Shown piece by piece: positions 32,694-41,732 of a DNA stretch of 57,917 nt. The DNA comes from Azophilus sp964638775 (GTDB taxonomy: Bacteria; Pseudomonadota; Gammaproteobacteria; Pseudomonadales; Azotimanducaceae), in contig CAZWZH010000051.1 of the NCBI GenBank assembly GCA_964638775.1, forward strand, positions 1-57,917, in the 5' to 3' direction. Positions within the stretch are counted from its first letter, which is position 1. Each line of letters begins with the position of its first letter. The translations under genes and the position numbers were made by a program. The notes below the pieces were generated by a model. It made no database searches and had not been told where the DNA came from. It saw nothing but the letters and a program-made list of their open reading frames with translations.

Positions 32694-32763
32694 GGACACA
32701 CGCCCTCCCGATCGTGGAACGGGGATTCTAACGCGTGCGCGGCCGGCCCGCGCAGGGGCGGGT

Positions 32764-35700
32764 TCACTGCCGCAGGCCGAAAAGCTCGGTATTGCCGCCT
32801 TTGGCGGTGATGTTCTCGCTGCGCGTGCGCTCGGTGGCGAAGCGCAGGAGGTAGTGCGGCCCACCCGCCTTGGGCCCGGTGCCGGACAGGCCCCGGCCGC
32901 CGAACGGATGCACACCCACCACGGCCCCGATCATGTTGCGGTTGACGTAGACATTGCCGGTACGGGTCTTTTCGAACACCTCACGGGCAAAGCCGTCGAT
33001 GCGGCTGTGGATGCCCAGGGTCAATCCGTATCCGGTGGCCTCGATCTCGGCAAGCACGTTGTCCAGCCGTCCGGCGGCGAAACGCGCCACGTGCAGCACC
33101 GGACCGAACACTTCGCCCTCAAGGCGGCGCATCGAGTCGATCTCGATAACGGTGGGGGGGAAGAAAGAGCCGGCCTCGCAGGCCCGGGGCAATTTGCATT
33201 CGGCAACAACCCGGGCGTTCTGCCGCAGGTTGTCGACATGCGCCTGAAGCATGGCCCGGGCATCCTCGTCGATGACCGGCCCGATGTCGGTCGCCGGATC
33301 AAGAGGGTCGCCGATCGTCAGGGTCCGCATGGCCCCGGCGAGCATGGCGACGACGTCGTCGGCGATTTCCTCCTGCAGATAAAGCACCCGCAGCGCCGAG
33401 CAACGCTGGCCGGCGCTCCGGAACGCTGAAACGATCACGTCGTCGACAACCTGTTCCGGCAACGCGGTAGAGTCCACCAGCATGACGTTCTGCCCGCCCG
33501 TCTCCGCGATCAGTGGCACGATCGGTCCGTCGCGGCCGGCGAGCTGGCGATTGATGAGGGCGGCCGTTTCCATGGATCCGGTGAAGGCGACACCGGCGAT
33601 GCGCGGGTCGCGGATGAGTGGGCCGCCGACACGGGCGCCGTCGCCGGGTAACAGGTGCAGGACTCTCCCGGGGACGCCGGCCTGGTGCATCAGGCGCACG
33701 GCCTCGGCAGCGACCAGCGGCGTCTGCTCGGCCGGTTTGGCCGCCACGGCGTTGCCCGCGGCAAGCGCCGCGGCAACCTGGCCCGTGAAGATTGCCAACG
33801 GGAAATTCCACGGGCTGATACAGGCAAAGACGCCACGCCCGTGCAGGCTCAGTTCGTTGCGTTCGCCGGTGGGGCCGGGCAGGGGCATCGCCGCCTCGAA
33901 GCGCTGTCGGGCCTGCATGGCGTAGTATCGGCAGAAATCGACCGCTTCTCGCACTTCGGACAGGGCATCCTCGAGGGTACGTCCGGCCTCCGCGCCGATC
34001 AGCCCGATCAGCCGCTCGCGGTTCGCCTCCAGCAGGTCGGCCGACCGCTCCAGGATTTCAGCGCGGTCGTTGCCGCCGAGGGCATTCCAACGCGCCTGTT
34101 CCGCGGCCGCCGAATCGAGTGCGGCGTCGATGTTGCCCTGATCCGTCTCAACCACCATGCCCACGATGCTTTCCCGATTGGCAGGACTCGGCACCGGCGC
34201 CTCTTCACCGGCACAGGAAGCTCCGTCGACGATGGGCCCGGCCCGGTAGCGCAGCTTCGCGGCATCGCCGGCCGACGCCGTCAGGCGGCTGAGTTCATGG
34301 GGATCGTCCAGATCGATGCCGCCGGCGTTTGCCCGCGCTTCGCCGGCCATGCGGTAGAGGTCGGGTGGAGGGGGAATGTCCGGATGACGGAGACGGCCGC
34401 GGCCCCGAACGGCGTCTCTTGTGTCGCGAATCAGTTCTTCGACCGGCGCCTCGGCGTCGAGGAAACGATTGACGAAGGAACTGTTGGCGCCGTTCTCAAG
34501 CAGGCGGCGCACGAGATAGGGGAGCAGGTCGCGGTGCGAACCGACAGGTGCGTATATACGCAGCGGCAGCCCGGCATCCCGATTGAGTTCGGCATAAAGC
34601 AGTTGTCCCATGCCGTGCAGCCGCTGAAACTCGAAGCCGCCGCGCTCGGGCGACGCCGACCGGGCCAGCTCCATGACCAGGCTGACGGTTTGTGCGTTGT
34701 GGCTTGCGAACTGGGGAAAGATCGCATCGGGAGCGCTCAGCAACCGGGCCGCGCACACCTCGTAACAGAGGTCGGTGTGGCTCTTCCGCGTGAACACCGG
34801 GTAGTCGGTGAGCCCCTGTTCCTGGGCGTACTTGATTTCCGTGTCCCAGTAAGCCCCCTTCACCAGGCGCACCATCAGTCGCCGGCCCGTTGCGCGAGCC
34901 AGGGCGATCAGCCAGTCGGCGACCCGGGGCGCGCGTTTCTGATAGGCCTGCAGCACGAAGCCGAGGCCGTTCCACCCCGACAGTTCCGGGGCGCGCGCCA
35001 GCACTTCGAAAAGATCCAGCGCCGGTTCCAGCCGCGCCGCTTCTTCCGCATCCATGCTGAAGCCCAGCCGGTGCCGCCTGGCCTGCCGCGCCAGCTTGAC
35101 TACCGACGGGAGCAGTTCCGTTGCCAGCCGCTGTCGCTGAGCGTATTCGAAGCGCGGATGCAGCGCGGACAGCTTGACGGATATGCCGTCGTTGGCGATC
35201 GGGTCGTCGCCGGACTGAACGTTCCCGATCGCATCGATGGCATGGGAATAGGCTTTGCGGTAGCGCGCGGCATCTGCGAAGGTCCGGGCGCCTTCACCCA
35301 GCATGTCGAAGGAAAAACGCGTGCCCGGTTCCTCCAGTGACCGGCCGCGGCGCATGGCCTCGTCGATGGAGCGGCCCAGTACGTACTGCCCGCCGAGGAT
35401 CCGCATTGCCTGCAGCACCGCCCGCCGCACCACCGGCTCGCCGAGGCGTGCCACCAGGCGGCATACCCAGTCGACGGTGTCGTTCTGCGCCTCGGGATCC
35501 ATCGTTACCAGCCGTCCGGTGAGCATCAGCCCCCAGACCGAGGCATTGACGAACGGGGAGGCCGATTTCCCGAGATGCGCATCCCAGTCGCCGGCGCGAA
35601 TCTTCTCGGCGATCAGCGCATCCGCCGTCGCGTCGTCCGGAACGCGCAGCAGGGCTTCCGCCAGGCACATGAGCGCCACACCCTCCCGATTGGACAGGCC

Positions 35701-35922
35701 GAATTCCTGCAGGAAGGCATCCAGGCTGCCGGCCCGATTGCCGGCGGCGCGGCATCTCCGTACCAGGTTGCGCGCGCGCAGAACGGCGGCCTCGCGGCCC
35801 GGATTCCCGATTCCGCTGTCGGACGCCTCAAGCAGCTCACCCACGCAGCGTGGTTCGTCGGCGTGGCTGTACGCGCGAATCGCATCGCGCAAACCGGCAA
35901 GGGTAGTGGGAGAATCAGTCAT
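32764..35922 (-). CDS. putA: Bifunctional proline dehydrogenase / L-glutamate gamma-semialdehyde dehydrogenase
   Basis: 1052 residues. An N-terminal helical arm is followed by the FAD-dependent proline dehydrogenase barrel (residues about 150-470, with VKGAYWDTEIKYAQEQGL and LRIYAPVGSHRDLLPYLVRR) and an NAD-dependent aldehyde dehydrogenase (about 520-1040) with the catalytic cysteine in SAGQRCSALRVLY and the end motif HPFGGRGLSGTGPKAGG. It converts proline to glutamate with substrate channelling. No ribbon-helix-helix DNA-binding head is visible, unlike E. coli PutA, so it should not self-repress. It may head an operon with the redoxin (70 bases on) and the IYD-like gene. Confidence 0.95.
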   Translation of the reverse strand: MTDSPTTLAGLRDAIRAYSHADEPRCVGELLEASDSGIGNPGREAAVLRARNLVRRCRAAGNRAGSLDAFLQEFGLSNREGVALMCLAEALLRVPDDATADALIAEKIRAGDWDAHLGKSASPFVNASVWGLMLTGRLVTMDPEAQNDTVDWVCRLVARLGEPVVRRAVLQAMRILGGQYVLGRSIDEAMRRGRSLEEPGTRFSFDMLGEGARTFADAARYRKAYSHAIDAIGNVQSGDDPIANDGISVKLSALHPRFEYAQRQRLATELLPSVVKLARQARRHRLGFSMDAEEAARLEPALDLFEVLARAPELSGWNGLGFVLQAYQKRAPRVADWLIALARATGRRLMVRLVKGAYWDTEIKYAQEQGLTDYPVFTRKSHTDLCYEVCAARLLSAPDAIFPQFASHNAQTVSLVMELARSASPERGGFEFQRLHGMGQLLYAELNRDAGLPLRIYAPVGSHRDLLPYLVRRLLENGANSSFVNRFLDAEAPVEELIRDTRDAVRGRGRLRHPDIPPPPDLYRMAGEARANAGGIDLDDPHELSRLTASAGDAAKLRYRAGPIVDGASCAGEEAPVPSPANRESIVGMVVETDQGNIDAALDSAAAEQARWNALGGNDRAEILERSADLLEANRERLIGLIGAEAGRTLEDALSEVREAVDFCRYYAMQARQRFEAAMPLPGPTGERNELSLHGRGVFACISPWNFPLAIFTGQVAAALAAGNAVAAKPAEQTPLVAAEAVRLMHQAGVPGRVLHLLPGDGARVGGPLIRDPRIAGVAFTGSMETAALINRQLAGRDGPIVPLIAETGGQNVMLVDSTALPEQVVDDVIVSAFRSAGQRCSALRVLYLQEEIADDVVAMLAGAMRTLTIGDPLDPATDIGPVIDEDARAMLQAHVDNLRQNARVVAECKLPRACEAGSFFPPTVIEIDSMRRLEGEVFGPVLHVARFAAGRLDNVLAEIEATGYGLTLGIHSRIDGFAREVFEKTRTGNVYVNRNMIGAVVGVHPFGGRGLSGTGPKAGGPHYLLRFATERTRSENITAKGGNTELFGLRQ

Positions 35923-35970
35923 GCGACCGGATTTTCAACGCCCAGGTTGGTTTCGCGGATTCGGATTATG

Positions 35971-35976
35971 ATTATA
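35971..35976 (-). promoter_or_regulatory. Consensus -10 box of putA
   Basis: TATAAT on the minus strand, 48 bases before the putA ATG. The -35 region is GC-rich (TCGGGT at 16-17 bases), so an activator or sigma factor preference may be involved. Confidence 0.45.
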
Positions 35977-36043
35977 TTGCTCCCGCGCGCGAACCCGACT
36001 TATTCGGCAACCGTCACGTTCGAACGAAAGCGCCGGCACACGT

Positions 36044-37768
36044 TCAGCCGGAATCGGGTTCGCCGGACAACTGCGAGACAACGGGCTGAAGTTGTGCGCC
36101 GGATACGTTGAACGCGTGACCGATCAGCGGCGAAACCCGTGGCTTGGCCTCCCCGGTGATGAATGGCCCGGGATCGCTCGTATAGATGTACATGATGGGC
36201 TGCTGCCTGGCCGCGGCGGTGAACTCGTACTCCTGGGAAGCGACGTAGGCGGTCGATTTGTCGTCGGCGACCGCATCGAGAAGCCGGCTGTAGAAACCCG
36301 CGACGTGGGGATCGAGTACCCGCTGTTCCGGCACTTCGGGCAATAGGGCCGCCAGCGAAGCGTCTCCGGATCGCAGTTCGCGTTTCGGAAACGACCCGGG
36401 ATCGAGAACTCCCACAGCCGTCTGCTCCAGAACGTCCATGGAGTGGATTGCCAGTTCGGCCCGCCGTTGCTTCTCGGGCCCTTCATCCGCGAACCGTTGC
36501 CTGGCGACTCTTGTCAATTCACGCTGATTCTGCTGGAGCTGGGCGCGCTCGTCCGCAACCCGTTTGTTCAGCAGCCTCTGTTTTGCGTACTGCCGCAGTA
36601 TGAGCTGCCTTTCACAGAGCAGACGGCGGAAGTCGACGCACTCGCTCTCCTGCCCGAAACGGAGTGTGTCGAGGATGTTCCGGATCTCGCCAGTGGCCGT
36701 GGCGACGTGACGTGACTTTTCGGCGGACTCTTCGCCGCTGAACATCCTGCCGCCGTTCTCGGCGACCAGCGCATCGAAACCGGATGCGCTGCCCGATGCC
36801 GGTGCGACACCGGCCGGTTCCGGCAATACGAGGCTCGACTGCGCTTCGTACCGCTTGGCGTCGAGAAACCGCTTGCGCGCCTCGTCGAACACCTTCTTCC
36901 CGCTGATGGCGTCGCGGCTGTCGCCCGGACCCCGCTTGAGCCCTTCGAGGTGGCTGGACACGACGTCGGGGTTCCATTGCGACTGATAGGCCGCGGAGTG
37001 CACGGTCAATCGCGCCCGGTCGGGCAGATTGCTTTCGGCAAGGACTCTTTCGTGTTCGCGCAAGGTTGCCACGAGCAGCCCGGGTTTTGACTGATTGACG
37101 TTGCCAGGGCACCAGCCGACGATGACGTGCCCGCCCCGAAACCCGTTCAAGAGCGTTTGCAGTTGCCCGATCTGGCGTTCCGTATCCTCGCCGCAATCGA
37201 GCGGATAAGCCATGGGACCCAGATGAAGCGAGATGTCCCCGGTGCCCTTGCCGGTGATCGTGAGATTGCGGGCCGCCGCCAGCTCGAGCATGGTAACCAG
37301 TCCGGGGTGGCGTGCCGCCAGTTCGCCAAGCCGGGAGCGGGCAGCATCGGTGAACTCTCCGGGCCTCGTCGCGGGAACCTCGTGCGAACCGCCGGCGAAC
37401 TCGCACCGCACCTGCGCCAGCACGTCCTTCTCCATGTCCGCCCTGGATATCGTGGGAGACGAGGCTTGCGCCGGTTTGCTCGACTCGAGCCTCAGCCGGG
37501 TCTGTTCCTTCTTCAAGGCCTTGCTTCTGAGTGCGCTGGCTTCGCCACCTTCACGCGCGGTACGGCGCGAGCGACCGGACTTCCCTGCACGAACGGGAGG
37601 TTCCTGGCTTGCCGGAGAAAGGACGCGCGCCTCGCCGCCGATGACACTGACCTCCCTCCCACTTGCGACGCCTTTTGCCTTGGTTGCCGGAGGGCTTTCG
37701 GAGGCCTGCTTTTCGCCTGGCTTCGAGGGGGTCGGGGAAACGCCTGTCGGGTCCATTTGCGTGGTCAT
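36044..37768 (-). CDS. Orphan 574-residue protein, disordered head, effector-like
   Basis: I do not recognise this protein. Residues 1 to about 115 are Ser/Pro/Lys/Ala-rich and basic, predicted disordered, with no signal peptide. Residues about 120-300 look like a globular alpha/beta domain (ISLHLGPMAYPLDC, GGHVIVGWCPGNVNQSKPGL, RLTVHSAAYQSQWNPD), followed by a helical, probably coiled-coil stretch (LRQYAKQRLLNKRVADERAQ) and a C-terminal part with IMYIYTSDPGPFITG and SPLIGHAFNV. There is no transmembrane segment. A disordered basic head followed by domains is common in secreted effectors, but no secretion genes are in the window. It lies between putA and hyuB with over 100 bases on each side and no cotranscribed partner. 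Composition and frame use look coding throughout. Confidence 0.7.
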   Translation of the reverse strand: MTTQMDPTGVSPTPSKPGEKQASESPPATKAKGVASGREVSVIGGEARVLSPASQEPPVRAGKSGRSRRTAREGGEASALRSKALKKEQTRLRLESSKPAQASSPTISRADMEKDVLAQVRCEFAGGSHEVPATRPGEFTDAARSRLGELAARHPGLVTMLELAAARNLTITGKGTGDISLHLGPMAYPLDCGEDTERQIGQLQTLLNGFRGGHVIVGWCPGNVNQSKPGLLVATLREHERVLAESNLPDRARLTVHSAAYQSQWNPDVVSSHLEGLKRGPGDSRDAISGKKVFDEARKRFLDAKRYEAQSSLVLPEPAGVAPASGSASGFDALVAENGGRMFSGEESAEKSRHVATATGEIRNILDTLRFGQESECVDFRRLLCERQLILRQYAKQRLLNKRVADERAQLQQNQRELTRVARQRFADEGPEKQRRAELAIHSMDVLEQTAVGVLDPGSFPKRELRSGDASLAALLPEVPEQRVLDPHVAGFYSRLLDAVADDKSTAYVASQEYEFTAAARQQPIMYIYTSDPGPFITGEAKPRVSPLIGHAFNVSGAQLQPVVSQLSGEPDSG

Positions 37769-37852
37769 CCATGTTTGACAAAGCAGGCAATTTGATGGCA
37801 GAGCGATGCCAAAGTTCCCGTTCCGATCCAGATTTTCGCCCGCCGCGGGGTA

Positions 37853-37882
37853 TGTTTGCCTGATTGCCTGATCAGGCGAACA
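37853..37882. terminator. Hairpin downstream of hyuB
   Basis: TGTTTGCCTGA (37853-37863) pairs with TCAGGCGAACA (37872-37882) with one G-T wobble and an eight-base loop. The inner 12 bases GCCTGATCAGGC (37866-37877) are a perfect palindrome. It lies nine bases past the hyuB stop; the T run is absent, so a terminator or an operator for the orphan gene's promoter are both possible. Confidence 0.4.
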
Positions 37883-37890
37883 CGGAACGA

Positions 37891-39579
37891 TCAGGGAACA
37901 TCCGCCGGTGCCTTCAAAGTCATGCCGTAGGCAACCCTGGCCTCGTCGGTGCTGACGAGCCCATCGAGTATGTCCTGGTGGATGGCTTCCGGTTCCCGCT
38001 CAGAGGGTGTGCCGTAACCGCCGCCGCCACCGGTGCGGCTGGTGACGACCGTGCCCGCGGCCAGCGGTACGGAATTCACCTTCAGGCATTTCACCGGCTC
38101 TTTCCCCGGTTCCTCGATGACGACTTCCGGGGCGCTGCCCGGACCACCGCCGAACAGCCCCCAGGCACAGGTGACCGAGCGTTCGAACCAGAGGCTCAGG
38201 CTGGCGTCGGCCTGCAGCCGGTAGCGGCGGCAGGTGCCGTTGCCGCCCCGGAATCTGCCCGCACCCCCGGAATCCCCGCGTGTCGCGTAGGACTCGATGA
38301 GAACGGGATATTTGCTCTCGAAGATCTCCACCGGAAGATCCTTGAAGTTCCCGTTGACGTTGTTGATCAGCGAGTCGGCGCCGTCACCGCCCGCGAAGGC
38401 GCCCCAGCCGCCGGTCGTCGGCTCCACCATCAGGTAGCGCTGGCCGTTCCGGCGCGGGTCTTCCCCGGCGATGGTAACGACCATCGAGTCGCCGTAGTGT
38501 GCGCCGGCGGCCTGCTGCGGGATCACGGGGGCGAGGGCCTTGACCACCAGGTCGATCAACAGGCCCAGGGAGGAGAAGTACCATGCGCAGGGGGCGGGTT
38601 CACGGGCGTTGAAAATCGACTGTTGCGGAGCTTTGACCTCGAGAGTGCGGAACGACCCGCCGTTTACCGGATCGTCGGAACAGACCAGCAGTTTGAACGC
38701 AACCCTCGCTGCGGCGATCGTCTGGGTAAAACCGCAGTTCACGGGACCCCGCGTTTGCGCACCGGAGCCTTCGAGGTCGATCGTCACGGTTTCGTCTTCG
38801 ACGGTCGCGGTGACCTTTACCGGTACCGGACCGCTGTCGAGACCGTCGCTGTCGAGCCAGCCCTCGGACCGGTACCGCCCGTTCCGGATGCCCCGGATCG
38901 CCCGGCGCTCACGCACCGCCGTCCGCTCGAAGATGGCGTCCCTGGCGGCGGCCACCCTGGCTTTGCCGAACCGCTCGAACAGCGAACGCAGCCGTTGTTC
39001 CCCGGTGCGTCCGGCCGCGATCTGGGCATTGAGGTCGCCGATCAGCCCGTCGCCGAAGCGGCTGTTGCGGCGCAGCACATCGATGACGTCTTCGCGCGGC
39101 GTGCCCTTGTCGTAGAGCTTCGTGGGGCCCCAGCGCATGCCTTCCTGGTAGATCTCCACCGAGTCCACCGGAGCGCCCGGGTCCTTGGCGCCCACGTCCA
39201 GCCAGTGTGCGCGGGACGCCGCGAAACCGATACGCCCGCCGCGCCAGAAGATGGGCATGATCACCGTGGAATCGTTCAGGTGCGTACCGGTCATGTACGA
39301 GTCGTTCATGTAGAAGACATCGCCGTCCGAGAAGTAGCCCCAGCCGTGCCGGTCGGCGATGAGCTGTACGCAGACTTCGAGGTTTCCCAGGAACAGCGGC
39401 AGCCCGGGCGATTGGCCCAGAACGTTGGCCTGGGCGTCCAGAAGGGCCACGGAGCAGTCCTTCCCCTCGTAGATGATCGGTGTGAACGCGCTGCGTATCA
39501 GCGCCGCGTTCATGTCGTCGGCAATGGCGTTGAACGCGTTGCGGATGATCTCCGTGGTTATGGGATCGACGGTGTTCAT
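37891..39579 (-). CDS. Hydantoinase/oxoprolinase family protein subunit B (HyuB-like)
   Basis: 562 residues from ATG 39579 (start MNTVDPITTEIIRNAF), the normal family start. Characteristic blocks are IRSAFTPIIYEGKDCSVALLD, GDVFYMNDSYMTGTHLND and SGGAGRFRGGNGTCRRYR. With HyuA it forms an ATP-dependent amidohydrolase acting on hydantoins, 5-oxoproline or N-methylhydantoin; related pairs are subunits of acetone or acetophenone carboxylases. It starts seven bases after the hyuA stop, so the two are cotranscribed. Confidence 0.9.
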   Translation of the reverse strand: MNTVDPITTEIIRNAFNAIADDMNAALIRSAFTPIIYEGKDCSVALLDAQANVLGQSPGLPLFLGNLEVCVQLIADRHGWGYFSDGDVFYMNDSYMTGTHLNDSTVIMPIFWRGGRIGFAASRAHWLDVGAKDPGAPVDSVEIYQEGMRWGPTKLYDKGTPREDVIDVLRRNSRFGDGLIGDLNAQIAAGRTGEQRLRSLFERFGKARVAAARDAIFERTAVRERRAIRGIRNGRYRSEGWLDSDGLDSGPVPVKVTATVEDETVTIDLEGSGAQTRGPVNCGFTQTIAAARVAFKLLVCSDDPVNGGSFRTLEVKAPQQSIFNAREPAPCAWYFSSLGLLIDLVVKALAPVIPQQAAGAHYGDSMVVTIAGEDPRRNGQRYLMVEPTTGGWGAFAGGDGADSLINNVNGNFKDLPVEIFESKYPVLIESYATRGDSGGAGRFRGGNGTCRRYRLQADASLSLWFERSVTCAWGLFGGGPGSAPEVVIEEPGKEPVKCLKVNSVPLAAGTVVTSRTGGGGGYGTPSEREPEAIHQDILDGLVSTDEARVAYGMTLKAPADVP

Positions 39580-39586
39580 GGGACAT

Positions 39587-41599
39587 TCACTTGTTGAGCA
39601 GCAGGTTTTCGTGTGCGTCGACGGTGACCGACCAGCCGGGAGGAACCACGGTCGTTGCGCTTTGCTCTTCGATGATGACGGGGCCATTGCCGCGGAACGC
39701 CGGCGGCAGCCGGTCGCGGCGCAGTACCGGGGTGGCATGGCGCCGGCCGTTGAACACCGCCGAGCGTTCTCCGGGAACGGCGTCGTCGCCGGCGTGCCCG
39801 TCCGACGAGCCCGGGTGGCCGTAACGGCCGAGGGCGCCGATGGCGGCCACGCGCAGATTGACGAATTCGACATCGGCCCGCGGGCTGGAATGCGCGTAGC
39901 GCCGGCGGTACGCCGAATGGAACTCGTCGATCAGCGTGTCAAGGGCCGGTTCCGGGGAAACCGGAAAGTTGATGGAATATTCCTGGCCCACATAGCGCAT
40001 GTCGGCGGACCTCAGGTAGGAAAGGCTTCCGGAACGGACGCCTTCCTCGGCCATGGCGGCCTCTCCTTCCCGCTCGAGTTCCAGATAGGTGGACTCCAGC
40101 GCGGGCCCCGATGCGGAGCGGGCAGGATGGAAGTAACTGCGCGTGAAGTCCTGACGCAGGTCGGTCTGCAGCATGCCCCAGGCGGAGAACGTGCCGGGAA
40201 AGCGGGGGATGAGGACGTTAGCGATGTCGAGTTCATCGGCCAGGAAGGCGGCTGCCATCGGGCCCGCGCCGCCGAAGGCGACCAGGGTGAAATCCCGCGG
40301 GTCTACTCCCTGGCTCACGGTGATGGTGCGCATGGCGTCGGCCATGGCCGCATTGGAGATGGCGAGAATTCCTTCGGCGAATGCCAGCGGGGCCAGCCCG
40401 GCCTGTGCGGCGACCCCTTCGATGGCCTTGCCGCAGGCTTCCCCATCGAGGGACATGTCGCCGCCGAGCAGGGAGCGCTCGCCCAGCCGGCCGACATAGA
40501 GATTGGCATCGGTGACGGTCGGCTCCCTGCCGCCGTGGCCGTAGCAGGCCGGCCCCGGGTCCGAACCCGCGCTGTGCGGGCCCACCCGCAGGGCGCCGTC
40601 CTCCAGCCAGGCGATGGATCCGCCGCCCGTGCCGATGGTGCGTATGTCGATGCAGGACATCAGCAGCGGCAGGCCGTCGAGTTCTGACTCCCGGGCGGTG
40701 TTGGCCCGGCCGTCGACGATGAGGCTGAGGTCGAACGAGGTGCCGCCCATGTCGATGCACAGCAGGTTCCCGCGCCTGGTCCGCTGCGCCAGGGATGCCC
40801 CGGCAATCGTGCCTCCGACCGGGCCGGAAAGCAGTGTGAACACCGGGTTCCGGCGCGCCGTTGCCGCGGATATCACGCCCCCGTTGGATTGCATGACATG
40901 CACGGGCACAGCCACCCCTCTTTCGCCGAGTTCGGCCTCGAGACTGCCGAGATAGCGCTGCACGACGGGCGCGATGTAGGCGTTCATCACGGCCGACGAA
41001 GCACGTTCGTACTCGCGCCATTCCCGCGCCACCTCGTGGGAGAGCGAGACGGAAACCCCGGGCAGGGCTGCATGGAGGATGCTCCGGGCTTCCAATTCAT
41101 GTTCAGGGTAGGCGTAGGCATGCAGGAAACACACCGCGATGGCATTGATGCTCTCGGCATTGGCCTTTTGCACGACGGGCTCGAAATCCGCTGCACACAG
41201 GGGTTCGAGCACCTCGCCGTTCCATGCGAGGCGCCCGCGGACTTCATGCACGTCCCGGCGAGGCACCAGCAGGCCGGGCTTGCGATAGCGCAATTCGTAA
41301 AGCGACCGGCGGTTGCCTCGCGCGATGGTGTAACCGTCGCGGTGGCCGGCGGTGGTGAGCAGCAGCACTCTCTCTCCCTTTCGCTCGAGGAATGCGTTCA
41401 GCCCTACGGTGGTGCCGTGCACGAAGAACTCGATGCCGGACAGGTCGCCGAGAAGGGCGGCGAGGCCCGCAACGACGCCGCGGGCCGGGTCATCGGGGGT
41501 CGTAGGCACTTTCCCGGCGTAGACGGGGCCGTCGGACGGTTCTACCACAAGGTCCGTAAAGGTTCCGCCGATGTCCGCGGAAACGCGATAAGCACTCAT
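39587..41599 (-). CDS. Hydantoinase/oxoprolinase family protein subunit A (HyuA-like, ATP-binding)
   Basis: 670 residues. The N-terminal phosphate-binding motif SADIGGTFTDLVVEP of the actin-like ATPase fold is present, as are the second fold half LLCIDMGGTSFDLSLI and the substrate-side segments. It couples ATP hydrolysis to opening a cyclic amide or to carboxylation with HyuB. The gene is first in a two-gene operon transcribed left, divergent from a TonB receptor across a palindrome-rich 133-base gap. Confidence 0.9.
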   Translation of the reverse strand: MSAYRVSADIGGTFTDLVVEPSDGPVYAGKVPTTPDDPARGVVAGLAALLGDLSGIEFFVHGTTVGLNAFLERKGERVLLLTTAGHRDGYTIARGNRRSLYELRYRKPGLLVPRRDVHEVRGRLAWNGEVLEPLCAADFEPVVQKANAESINAIAVCFLHAYAYPEHELEARSILHAALPGVSVSLSHEVAREWREYERASSAVMNAYIAPVVQRYLGSLEAELGERGVAVPVHVMQSNGGVISAATARRNPVFTLLSGPVGGTIAGASLAQRTRRGNLLCIDMGGTSFDLSLIVDGRANTARESELDGLPLLMSCIDIRTIGTGGGSIAWLEDGALRVGPHSAGSDPGPACYGHGGREPTVTDANLYVGRLGERSLLGGDMSLDGEACGKAIEGVAAQAGLAPLAFAEGILAISNAAMADAMRTITVSQGVDPRDFTLVAFGGAGPMAAAFLADELDIANVLIPRFPGTFSAWGMLQTDLRQDFTRSYFHPARSASGPALESTYLELEREGEAAMAEEGVRSGSLSYLRSADMRYVGQEYSINFPVSPEPALDTLIDEFHSAYRRRYAHSSPRADVEFVNLRVAAIGALGRYGHPGSSDGHAGDDAVPGERSAVFNGRRHATPVLRRDRLPPAFRGNGPVIIEEQSATTVVPPGWSVTVDAHENLLLNK

Positions 41600-41661
41600 T
41601 ACCCGTTCACTTGCTTTCGTTATTCGCTGGTTGTGGCCTGCCTGACGACTTCGCCTTAGAC

Positions 41662-41699
41662 TATCAAAATATTTGATATAACAACAATAATTTGTTATA
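41662..41699. promoter_or_regulatory. Two perfect AT-rich palindromes over the divergent hyuA/TonB promoters
   Basis: TATCAAA-ATA-TTTGATA spans 41662-41678. TATAACAA (41677-41684) and TTGTTATA (41692-41699) form a second 8-bp inverted repeat with a seven-base spacer. On the + strand a promoter TTGATA (41673-41678), 17 bases, TATACA (41696-41701) for the TonB gene runs through both; on the minus strand a -35/-10 of the hyuA promoter also overlaps. The likely ligand-responsive regulator is the XRE-cupin gene two genes on. Confidence 0.6.
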
Positions 41700-41732
41700 C
41701 AAAAAAATCAATTCAACGGACTGGAGAGTCAG

